Positions 10,880-20,449 of a stretch of 64,000 bases of DNA are shown here, piece after piece. The DNA comes from Lepas anatifera (taxonomy: Eukaryota > Arthropoda > Thecostraca > Lepadidae), in contig JAOTON010002237.1 in the NCBI GenBank assembly GCA_034440635.1, positions 818,501-882,500 on the forward strand, written 5' to 3'. How positions within the stretch are numbered: position 1 is the first letter of the stretch; each line of letters starts with the position of its first letter. The position numbers and the translations under genes were made by a program. Under the pieces are notes generated by a model. It had not been told where the DNA came from, did not search any database, and was given only the letters and a program-made list of their open reading frames with translations.

Positions 10880-12650
10880 TAGAGGTGGGACTTCTCGGTC
10901 CCGAGGTCCCGGTGCTGAGACCCAATCTGGTCCGGCGGAACTAAAGCGGGAACCACAGGCTAAATGCCGAGACCAGAAGCAAGCAGGATCATACACAATT
11001 TATTGTGATGGAAATGCTATTTTATTTTAAACTAAGACCCACTCCCACACACTAAATTTCATTTTCTGAAAGCAACATTTTCAGGTGTAATTCCTATTCC
11101 TTCATTTGACTATAAGCAACTCAGTGACACAACCAAAACAAACTCACAATTGGTGGGTACCAAGGTCAAAATCACGATAAATTGAAGAGAAAAATCCTAT
11201 TTTGCGTATATGTACCGGAATGCATCAGAACGAATTGCCCAAATGAAACAAAAATTCAGGAACCGGCTCAAGTGTTTCAATCAAATTTTCAATTTGTGTC
11301 AATTGATCAATTTAAAAACTGTTCCTTAACAATATTTAATATTACTTCTTCACTTCAACGACCGTCATACCACGCGTCATTGTTGTCGTCATCGTCCAAT
11401 AATAAACACAAAAAGCAGGTGTGCGCCATTGCTGTCTTTGAAGAAAATATTCAACCAAGTAGAAGCTTAAGTAGCTCCAGGGTAAAAAAGTGTAAAAAAA
11501 CACGCGATAATTCATAAATAGTTGCATCTTTTTTACAAGTGATATTGTTTCCTTTGCGCTGCCTGTAACTGATTTATTGATTCTGCCCACTAAAAGCAGA
11601 TATTGATATTAGTGTAGGAAATTTTGACCTTTTATTTGCTACAAATGAAAGGAAGCGGTCATTGCACGAACCAGAAAAATATATTTCCAGCTACTGGTTC
11701 TGTCTGATCATAGCCCTTTGCCTGGCCTCCGTGTTTGGAAAGCCATACATTAACAATTTTCCCATTAAACCGTGCTCCTATTGGTTGTGGTGGGATGAAT
11801 GTAGGGGGTTGCTCGTTTTTGGAGAACTAGGCATGTGAAATATTTATTGGTAATTGATACGTTGCAGGGCTGGTTTTTAAGACATAATTTAATACGAGAT
11901 GGCTAACGATTTATTAGAATATAAATGCCGCTTACAATTTCAAAAGCCTTAAGTTTACATTGCTCCGTGCGGTATGTCATAGGAGGTCTGTTCCTCAAGT
12001 TTCCAACTGTGCTTATAACCGCCACTCTGATTAAATCCATGACTGAATAGAGCACACTTTCTAAAGCAAAGAGGGGTTTATTCAGAAAAAATTCTGGTCC
12101 TTCTTCCAGTTTAAGAATTCGCATAATTCTTCACAAGCGGCAAAAACACTCATTCCCTTAAGCATACGCCATGTGCAAAAGTTATTTTTCAAATTTTTCC
12201 AGTGTGCTTTGGTGATTTGATCTTAAGGAGCCAGAAGGCGTTTGAATCCTGGCCTTCCCTGATAGATTTTGGTATGTTTATTCATTCAATGTTTATGGAT
12301 GGACAGAAGAGAGGTGTTGAAACTGGTTTTATTTGGATTGACATGTAGTTTCTGACCTGATAAGTGTTTAACTCGCAAACCTTCCTTCAGAGAGCATTGT
12401 CAGATAATTGTGGCAAGTTTTTCATGATCGTAGGAAGTAATTTCCTGAAGTTATAACTAATACTTTATGTTGATTACTTTACCTTCTGATGATATGAAAT
12501 TGCTAATATGTTTGGCTCTTATTCCATCCGAAAATAATGACTATGAATGCCAATAAAGTGGGAAAAAGGCTGCCGGGACCAGGCCAGGACCGCATCCTTC
12601 CTCGTCGGGACTAGGCCGGGACCAGCTTTTTCCAAAAAGTCCCACCTCTA
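10880..12650. mobile_element. TAGAGG-ended DNA element T (copy 1)
   Basis: Inverted ends TAGAGGTGGGACTT (10880) and AAAAAGTCCCACCTCTA (ending 12650) enclose about 1.77 kb. GGTCCCG-type subterminal repeats lie inside both ends. Interior sequence 11041-11780 is shared with 20450-22200 and 30135-30916. I could not find a matching 8-bp target duplication (CCACTGAG versus TCCATGAA), so the two ends may not come from one clean insertion. Open frames inside match nothing known. Confidence 0.6.
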
Positions 12651-12919
12651 TCCATGAAGCCAACTACACAGTTGGTTGATGTTGGTTTCAAATAGGTTTT
12701 TAGCAGCATATCCTACTTAATTTCATGTTCAAGCTTTTACACCGCAACTTGCTAGCGTATCTTGACTTACTTGCCCTCTGCTCCCGATCAAAGCGTTTCT
12801 GTTTCATACATTTACTTTTCTGTTCTACTAAAAATCCTTCCAGTTGGAACGCCCAGGCTTACGCAACCTGGCTTTTCAAAGCACAGATACAGACATTCCA
12901 AACACACACCGAGCTGCTT

Positions 12920-13592
12920 TTAGCTGACATCATTTGCAGCCGCCCGTTTCAGAGAGCCCGAGTGTTGACAGTTAGCTCTGGTTGTAACGCTCTCAGTGCT
13001 GGATCCTAAGAGTTTCACTGGTGGGGTCACCCAATGCTTGTCACCATAGCTGCCCGGGCTTTCACATTTCATCGCCTTTGGTCGCTGTTCTACACGGTCC
13101 CAGTCATTGCGACTCATCATGTCCACCAGTTCGGCGCTCGCGCTCAGCACGCGTTTCTGCACAACGCCACCACGACTGTTCAAACACCCATTTTCGTTGA
13201 TATCAGAGTGTTGCAACTTTTCGCGCTTCCCCCCAGACCCTCGACTCCCGCTCCGCCGCTCTCCATTGCTTCCCCTTCTCCATGCACCGACATCACGACG
13301 ATGTTCGCACAGCTTCCAGCCACGTCGCCTGCCACTGTCCTGCGGCCGGTGCTCTGCCCGGTCCCTGCTGGCGGCTGAGGGCCCCGCGCTGTCTCGACAG
13401 GCGCCTGAAGGGGCAGCCGACGCCGACCGGCGCCAACGCACGCGGTTGGAGGCGAGCGCGTGCCGCAGCGTGTTTGACAGGAAGCGTTTGTCAGTGGAGG
13501 GGACGGTCCCAGGCAGCCAGGCCAGGGCTCCGGCCAACTCAGCCCGGACACCGCCACGCCGCGCCTCCCGCATCAGTTCCGCCTCCGCCAGC
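12920..13592 (-). CDS. POLR1D: POLR1D-type protein, terminal coding exon
   Basis: Minus-strand reading from 13592 gives LAEAELMREARRGG, then STDKRFLSNTLRHALASNR, then a long Arg/Ser/Gly-rich tail, stopping at TAA 12922-12920. From memory, the core matches the alternative product of vertebrate POLR1D (the non-RPAC2 isoform), which has an ELLKEAKRG-like segment and a KRFLxNT motif before a basic tail. Joined to the 23-nt exon at 14943-14921 the coding length is 696 nt, 231 residues, in frame; the vertebrate form is about 120 residues, so the tail is longer or is further spliced. An AG acceptor lies at 13594-13593. The RPAC2-specific exons were not found. AATAAA on the minus strand near 12275 is a possible polyadenylation signal, inside the neighbouring transposon. 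Confidence 0.78.
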
Positions 13593-14625
13593 CTGAAGAC
13601 ATCGCACGGACGGGTAACAGCAGCCCGACTCCCTCCGCCAGCCTGAAGACATCGCACGGACGGGTAACAGCAGCCCGACTCCCTCCGCCAGCCTGAAGAC
13701 ATCGCACGGACGGGTAACAGCAGCCAGCCTCCCTCCGCCAGCCTGAAGACATCGCACGGACGGGTAACAGCAGCCAGCCTCCCTCCGCCAGTCTGAAGAC
13801 ATCGCACGGACGGGTAACAGCAGCCCGACTCCCTCCGCCAGCCTGAATACATCGCACGGACGGGTAACAGCAGCCCGACTCCCTCCGCCAGCCTGAAGAC
13901 ATCGCACGGACGGGTAACAGCAGCCCGACTCCCTCCGCCAGCCTGAATACATCGCACGGACGGGTAACAGCAGCCAGCCTCCCTCCGCCAGCCTGAAGAC
14001 ATCGCACGGACGGGTAACAGCAGTCAACCTCCCTCGCCAGCCTGAAGACATCGCACGGACGGGTAACAGCAGCCAGCCTCCCTCCGCCAGCCTGAATACA
14101 TCGCACGGACGGGTAACAGCAGCCCGACTTCCTCCGCCAGCCTGAAGACATCGCACGGACGGGTAACAGCAGCCCGACTCCCTCCGCCAGCCTGAATACA
14201 TCGCACGGACGGGTAACAGCAGCCCGACTCCCTCCGCCAGCCTGAAGACATCGCACGGACGGGTAACAACAGCCAGCCTCCCTCCGCCAGCCTGAAGACA
14301 TCGCACGGACGGGTAACAGCAGCCCGACTCCCTCCGCCAGCCTGAATACATCGCACGGACGGGTAACAGCAGCCCGACTCCCTCCGCCAGCCTGAAGACA
14401 TCGCACGGACGGGTAACAACAGCCAGCCTCCCTCCGCCAGCCTGAAGACATCGCACGGACGGGTAACAGCAGCCCGACTCCCTCCGCCAGCCTGAATACA
14501 TCGCACGGACGGGTAACAGCAGCCCGACTCCCTCCGCCAGCCTGAAGACATCGCATGGACGGGTAACAGCAGTCAACCTCCCTCGCCAGCCTGAATAAAT
14601 TGCACGGACGGTAACAGAAGCCCGC
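13581..14625. repeat. 50-bp minisatellite, about 21 copies, in the POLR1D intron
   Basis: Units of exactly 50 bp begin at 13581 and repeat to about 14625 with few changes; two units have lost one base (around 14031 and 14580). On the minus strand each unit contains GTCTTCAG or GTATTCAG followed by GCTGGCGGAGG, a copy of the acceptor and first bases of the POLR1D exon. From 14230 to 14570 variants recur every three units, giving a 150-bp higher-order repeat. No unit has a minus-strand stop in any frame, which explains the three long overlapping open frames here. Confidence 0.93.
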
Positions 14626-14920
14626 CGATCCGTACATCGGGGCAGTGCACTGCCTGTCTTCCAGCGTCTTTCCAACATATGGCTTCCTGGTCCGATCTAC
14701 ATTTCAGATTTTCTGTATATTATACCGGAATAAGTCCGCAAGTCCATAAAAAGTATTTCCTTGACAGAAAGCATAAACAAAACTAACCGTATCAAAGTAC
14801 GCCTGAGCACCAACTAGGACAGAGAAATAAAAAAATATCACATTACAGGTCAGAATGTGCAGGTACCTCACTCGCCCATACTGCAAGCTAACAATATTCT
14901 AGGATTGAACAAGTCCATAC
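13593..14920 (-). other. POLR1D: POLR1D intron (1328 bp), GT...AG
   Basis: Donor GT at 14920-14919 and acceptor AG at 13594-13593. The minisatellite fills about four fifths of it and repeats the acceptor context some 20 more times upstream, so several alternative acceptors are possible. The pyrimidine tract before the chosen acceptor is weak. Confidence 0.65.
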
Positions 14921-14943
14921 CTTTCCAGTTCATCAGCCTCCAT
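14921..14943 (-). CDS. POLR1D: POLR1D-type protein, first coding exon (23 nt)
   Basis: Minus strand from 14943 reads ATG GAG GCT GAT GAA CTG GAA AG, followed by the donor GTATGG at 14920-14915. It encodes MEADELE plus two bases of an Arg codon. The vertebrate POLR1D first exon encodes a similar acidic start ending ELERK, shared by its two products. The exon ends in phase 2 and the exon at 13592 starts with the one base needed to complete AGG (Arg). The exon is too short to call alone; the call rests on similarity, donor and phase together. Confidence 0.72.
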
Positions 14944-15700
14944 ACGGACAGAAGATGAAAAATGGAAGCAATGCCTTAACTCCTGGCTTCAGTGAGCATC
15001 TTCTTTCAGTGAGCATCTTCTATCGGTTTTCCCATCTGCAGGAAAAACACAAAGTTTTAGCTTAATGTGTTCAATGATAGCAGGACATGGTACTCTTCTG
15101 TGATATCGGATGCATAATGTAATCATATATTTTACTGTCTGCACATACGGGTACAGAACATAATCACAGTTGATATAAGGACATTGGTTAAAAGGGAAAA
15201 GCTGCTACAGCAGCATGGCTAAGCATAGAAAGACCACTAATATAAGAATACGAATACAAAATGCTAACTAAAAGGGAATGTGGCACCTTCATAATTGTGT
15301 TTGAAATGAGATAGCCATGTGATAGAGCATGCCGAGGAAACCACTTGATCAATATTTCACTTGTCCCAGAACTTTCCGTTCGCGGAAAAAAGGACAAAAT
15401 AACCCCCTGCTGACCACGTCCTCCAAGGATGTGACATGCTTTTCATGTGTCAGGGAAGTGAAGTCTGCTCAAGTTCCGCCGCGCGTGCTGCGCAGACCTG
15501 TTTAAACCCCACGTGCTAAACATGGATTAGTACTGCCGATGACAAATGTAAATAGCTTGCTTTATTGGCTAGTTTGCAACGTGAAAGATGTTGCAATAGA
15601 TCAAGCAAAAAAGAAGAAATTAATAAATGTCAATTTTGTTCCTAAAGGTAACCTCTTTCAATCAATAACATTTCATTTGTATTCGTTATTGACGCAACTG
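14944..15700. other. Region upstream of POLR1D exon 1 with a partial family E element
   Basis: This should hold the 5' untranslated region and promoter of the minus-strand gene, but no TATA box or clear motif stands out. A family E end (AGGGAATGTGGCACC) starts at 15277 and is recognisable to about 15400. The rest is AT-rich and unassigned. Confidence 0.4.
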
Positions 15701-15707
15701 AAACCAG

Positions 15708-16105
15708 AGGCGGATCTCGCCGGTCGATTTGGGAGGGGCAAACTAAAGTCGAAAAGGAAAAAAATCACGCAGTAAAAATTTGTGCTACAATATGACCTAA
15801 CGGTAGAATGTGGGATATTTCAGGCAAAAAGCAAAACAAAAACAAAACAAAAAACAAAAAACGTCACTGGGTGAAAAATAGGGGCTCAAGATACCCTTTT
15901 CCTATCCAAGACTCAATATCTACACTGAACTTACCTGGTTCTGTTTGAAGTTGAGAGTTGACGCGCCAAAATCTTGCTTCCAAACTAAAAAGGAATCGGG
16001 GCCTAAAGGACGTCGACCGCTTTGGGGGGAGGGGGAAACATACTTTTTCCCCGAGCTTTTCCGTTTGGGGAAATGCCTTTTTGTCCCCCCCTGGATCCGC
16101 CACTG
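15708..16105. mobile_element. Possible GGATCC-ended element, diverged
   Basis: GGCGGATC near 15708 and GATCCGCC ending about 16105 form inverted ends like those of family F, but the interior differs from the other copies. An A-rich simple repeat lies at 15831-15862. Confidence 0.35.
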
Positions 16106-16203
16106 ATTGAAACAGGTTCAATCTCTAACAAGACGTTGCCAGCTAATTCGCTCATTTCACGTCAGGCTTATTTGAAGACTTTTTTATCGCATACAGAGTC
16201 ATA

Positions 16204-16470
16204 CGCGGATCAAGGATTGCCGATCGGGGTGGGGGCGCCTTTCCCGGGGGCGCCATCTGGACCAGGGGGGCACCACTTTTGACTGGCAAAATCTATTAGG
16301 TGGGCGCCAAATCCTATCGGTGGGCGCCGATTTTCGCATCCTGGGGGAGGGGGGTGGGAAGCGATATTTCAGGGGTGCGCCATCGACCTTTCAGGGGGGG
16401 CGCCGTGACCATTTCAGGGGACGCCGAGGGTCGATCGGGGGGCGTGCCCTTTGCCCCCTGGATCCGCCTG
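16204..16470 (+). mobile_element. Small GGATCC-ended element, family F (copy 1)
   Basis: About 270 bp, from GCGGATCAAGGATTGCCGATC to CTGGATCCGCC. The interior is a series of G-rich phrases (for example CCTATCGGTGGG, TTTCGCATCCTGGG, GGCGCCGAGGGTCGAT) shared with copies at 31841, 55089, 55828 and 59272. The ends are short inverted repeats, suggesting a MITE. Confidence 0.7.
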
Positions 16471-16606
16471 TGTACAGAGTTGAGTGAAATAAAATAAATT
16501 AGTCATTTTTTCAGCAGAAATATGGGCAAATCATTTATTTTCAATGTAGATTGCCCCAAAACCCACCACAGTCTGAAAGTGCACCAAGGTACTATATTTC
16601 CTTTAA

Positions 16607-17026
16607 GGGGAATGTGGCACCTCGGTCGAATCCCGGAATTTAGTGCAATTGGTATTTTTAGCCGAAAATCATGAAAATGTCTATGAATTTTCTAAAAATA
16701 TACAATAACCTCAATATTTTGATAGATACAATGCTTCTCTATGGCAAGAAATAAGCCTCTGCCTGTGGATGACGTCATAATCTGGCAACTACTACCATAT
16801 TCAATGGGCTTCAATAGGCTGACCACTCACCGTGACGTCAGCATGTCGTCTTGCCAACAACTGAGAACTGTGACCCGCTGCTGAGGTACATTTCAGGTAG
16901 GTTTTTAGCTTTTCTCTATGGAAATTTTGAGTTCCAATACAAATGATATATTGAGTACCGGCTTTTCCGGCATGCTCTACAACTTCGAGTGCTCTAAAAT
17001 CACGTTATAGAGGTGCCACATGCCCT
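16607..17026 (+). mobile_element. TTAA-flanked element, family E (copy 4)
   Basis: A 420-bp element between TTAA 16603-16606 and 17027-17030, with ends GGGGAATGTGGCACC and GTGCCACATGCCCT. TGACGTCA is kept near 16833. It is followed at about 17155-17212 by a CATA microsatellite. Confidence 0.85.
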
Positions 17027-17288
17027 TTAATGTCTTATTCTAAAATATGAATTTTGTCTCGTAACTAATTTGGTACTACTTTTCCACTCTGCGATGCGGT
17101 CGTCAGTTCATCGTGGCAGTACAAACTGGAGGACACCGTTGATAATATACCGCAACATACATACAGCATACATACCTACATATACATACATACATACATA
17201 CAGCATACAGATTTCAGCAGGATAATCTGTGGTCAAGATGAGAGAGAAAACGCATGTAGAGGACTTAAAAAGAACATAACATACTTAA

Positions 17289-17512
17289 CCCTCACCCCAC
17301 CGGGGGGGCCATCGATGGCCCCCTAAGGTTTTTCCGGGATAGGAGAAAAACGAAGAGGCGCAGCACCGCGGTTGAGGGCTCTACCTCTCACTGCATCATT
17401 TTCGCACCATCCCTGAAATTTTTTACCCCAAGTCGGTCACCCAGGGTCAGGTCACCAGACGAGGTCAACCAAGGTCACCTCACTTCAACTTTAGAGCTCT
17501 GTAACCCCTCAG
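17289..17512. mobile_element. TTAA element, family B, left fragment
   Basis: Starts after TTAA 17285-17288 with CCCTCACCCCACCGGGG and matches the first 200 bp of the element at 33763-34793 closely. It is cut off at about 17512, where the 5' part of a LINE begins. Confidence 0.75.
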
Positions 17513-17520
17513 GGGACCGA

Positions 17521-18520
17521 TCTTCACTTGCCGGATTCGTCCGGCAAGTAAAGATTGGAGCAACGGGGAGTGACGCGCCCGGGGCCCCAGTCAGCCTTGA
17601 AAGGCACGTGGTCGCATCGCCGCGGACACATGTCTAGCCCTCCGGCGGCCGCAGCCTCTCCCGACCTCGGTCGGTTAGATTCGGCGTCTGTCGTCGGCGG
17701 CTCTGGTGATGAGGTCCGCGATGGTGCTGAGTGCTGCCTCACGGGCCCTTTGTTACCTGGTCGGTAACCGTATTGGATCGGGTTAGCTCTGTCCTGCACC
17801 TCCCAGTATGTAGCTCCTGTTAGTTTTTGTTTTCTTATTTTGTTGATCATTTTTGGTTCCTGTCCCCTTTTTATACTGAAGTTGTTGGTTCCACAGTTAT
17901 TTGCCTTCTTCGGCATTTTATGGGTGTAAGGCGCCCACTAGAGGCCTATCTCGAGCTCCGGCGATGAGGTTGACGGAATCCTGGGGGGTTGAGGTCCCCC
18001 TCGGGCGGGTCAGTCCCGAGGGATCCAACACGCCCCCTTTGGCCCAGATATCTCGATCTAACCGGGGGTAAGCCGTCCGTAGGATGCCGCGGGCGGCCTA
18101 GCTACTCGGCAGTGCCCAAGGGCACTGTCGCTCGGTCCAGCTGGGCAGGGGGATTATGTTTCGGGCGTGTGGCGCGGCGCCTTTCGCGGTGGGGACTGTG
18201 ATAGTTCTTGCCGGGCGCGACGCGGGCCGGGGTTTCGGAAACCGTCGATTTGCGAGACTCCGGCCTGTTGCGCGCGCCTGGTGGACCGCAGTCTCCGCTG
18301 CGTGAGGGCTGCCGCGATTTGCTTCGTCCCGACTCATGGCCCTGCCGGCCCACTGAGCTGATGGCGTCAAGGGGGTGGGTGGGTTCTGATCGGAGGGGTT
18401 GTGTGAGTATCTCTTGCCCCTCTGAGACGGGCGCACCTGCCCCCGTAGGCACTGTACGAGCCCCCGGGCCCAGCTATTGACAGCTGGTAACCCGGGGGGC
18501 CGAAGGTAAATATCTCTCTC
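17521..18520 (+). other. 5' untranslated region of a gag-type LINE (inferred)
   Basis: A GC-rich kilobase before the CCHC ORF and after the family B fragment. It opens with a perfect hairpin: ACTTGCCGGA (17526-17535), loop TTCG, TCCGGCAAGT (17540-17549). Several open frames overlap on both strands, none recognisable. The role as a LINE 5' UTR is inferred from position and base composition. Confidence 0.5.
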
Positions 18521-19700
18521 ATGGCATCTTTACAAGCTTCAACCTCCGCTAACCAGACTGCACGGATCCCGACCTCTGCCACAGCACAGACCACCTTGAG
18601 TTCACCCTCGCACACCACCGATATTATGGAAGTCAGACATTCCGCGCGGACTAGACCAGATCAGGCTGGCTCCTCTACCCCTACACGGGACAAGACCTCT
18701 TCTAAGGTCCTGGTCCTCACTCTGGATGAGGATCGGAAAATTAATCCCTTTCAGGTTGTCCATGCTCTGTCTAAATTTGGGACCACGACCCATGTCTATC
18801 GGCACAACGCCACTAAGTTGGATGTCACCATGTCTTCAGAGGAAGAAACGTGCAGTCTGTTGTCACCTAAAAGCCTCTCCTACCCGGGAGAAGGAGGCGC
18901 CTTAGTTTCGATACCAGTGACAGTAGCTCTCTACCCGACAAAGAACAGCTCCTCTGGTATTGTGACTTGTCGGGAGCTCGCAGAGTCGACAGAACAGGAC
19001 GTACTGAGTGGCTTGGAGGAACAGGGGGTGACAAACGTGCAGAGAATGAGTAAGAGGCTGAACGGTGAGCTCGTGGCAACAAACACTTTCGTCCTTACAT
19101 TCAATACCACGGAGTTGCCTCAAACCATCCATGTAGGCTGGCTTTCCGTGCGCGTGCGCAGATTCGTACCAGACCCAACGCGATGCTACCGATGCCACAG
19201 ATACGGCCATGTGGCGAAGGCTTGCAGGGGACAGGAGAAGTGTGTGAGGTGCTCGTTGGCAGGCCACGGCTCAGCGTCTTGCGAGGCTGACGTCCCTAAG
19301 TGCGTCGGATGTGATGGAGACCACGAGGCGTGGTCGCGCACTTGCCCTATGTTCCTTTCTAATCAGGAAAAGATGAAAGGTAGAGTCCTGGGAAGGTCTC
19401 CCAAAGAGGTTGCAGCACGGGGAGATAGCAGCTGTGAGGTACCTGGTTCTCCCAAACCATCTGTGATGGAGGAAACTACCATGCGGTCCTTCCCCTATCG
19501 TGACGCCCTTGTGGGCGGGCCTGAGCGAAAGAGGCCGTCCTTCAATCTAGACTCTTCCCTGCGGGATATCGAGCATTTATTGGTCTGTGATTTTATGAGC
19601 CTTTGCAGTGGGCGGGTGCCACAGCCAGTTAACTGCTGCAGTACCCAGAAAAGTGGAGTTAGGACCACAGAGCATAAGTGCATTCAAACTGACCCAATAG
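18521..19700 (+). pseudogene. LINE ORF1 (gag-like) with three CCHC zinc knuckles, 3' truncated
   Basis: The frame opens at ATG 18521 and encodes about 390 element-derived residues before running into a TTAA element. Zinc knuckles lie at residues about 221-275: CYRCHRYGHVAKAC, CVRCSLAGHGSASC and CVGCDGDHEAWSRTC. Three knuckles of this spacing are typical of ORF1 of Jockey, I and R1-type non-LTR retrotransposons, where the protein binds the element RNA. The N-terminal half has no motif I recognise. The last 30 or so residues, to the stop at 19771, come from the adjoining repeat. No ORF2 follows, so this is a dead copy cut at about 19705. Confidence 0.82.
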
Positions 19701-19704
19701 GGAA

Positions 19705-20402
19705 TATAAAATATTTGACCCTTTTTCAGGTCACATTTAAGGTCACCAGAGGTCAAAACATGCCGCAATAGGGATAACATGTAAATCAAGTTTTTTTCGG
19801 CCATTACATCTGAACAAGTAATGATAGAGCAAAAAAAACTATATGAATTCTCGCAGCAAGCCGAATCGAATGATATATAATATGACCTTGATGGGTCAAA
19901 TCAAGGATTTGACCTGACCCGAGGTCAGGTCAAGGTCAAATTGGGCAAAATTCACATCATTAGAACCGCAATGACGAGGCAAATATAATGCAGTTCAAAT
20001 AAACGCTCCATCTCTATTCATTCATAAGTTATCCAGTTAAAACTATTTCGCATGTATTTCCAATGGAGAGGTCATGGCTCGTACCTGACCTTAGGTCATC
20101 AATATAAAAATACTGGAACATTTTTTAGAGAACTCCATGGGGCCATTATGTGATATGAGTTTCAATCACATAAGTTTACCCTGTTCGGACTTATGCTATC
20201 TTAAACTTTTTTGAGGTCAGGTCACCTGACTTGCACTGGTGACCTGACCTGAAGTGACCAAGCCTTAAAACTTTGACAAAAGTTGTAAAAATGATGAGGG
20301 AAAAGGTATGCCTAGCACGGTGACGCTACGCGCCGCCGTTTTTATGCTGTCTCCGAAAAAACCGAGGGGGGGCGGGTATCCGCCCCATCGTCAATGCACG
20401 TG
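19705..20402. mobile_element. TTAA element, family A, left end missing
   Basis: Matches family A from the AGGTCAC block onward and ends correctly with CGTCAATGCACGTG before TTAA 20403-20406. The first 100 or so bases, including the left end, are absent at the junction with the LINE ORF1. Confidence 0.75.
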
Positions 20403-20449
20403 TTAATGCTCCAGTTAGAGGACAAACTGATTAATTTCGTAGGTTTTAG

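Noticed and set aside
11182..11517. 111-residue ORF inside element T
   Set aside because: The matching segments in the other T copies do not keep an open frame, so it is unlikely to be coding.
13581..14625. CRISPR array
   Set aside because: Direct head-to-tail repeats without unique spacers, in an animal-type genome.
13539..14678. Three overlapping 350-380 residue minus-strand ORFs
   Set aside because: They run through the 50-bp minisatellite, which lacks stops in all minus-strand frames; they are not separate proteins. Only the part before the array in one frame is supported as a POLR1D-type exon.
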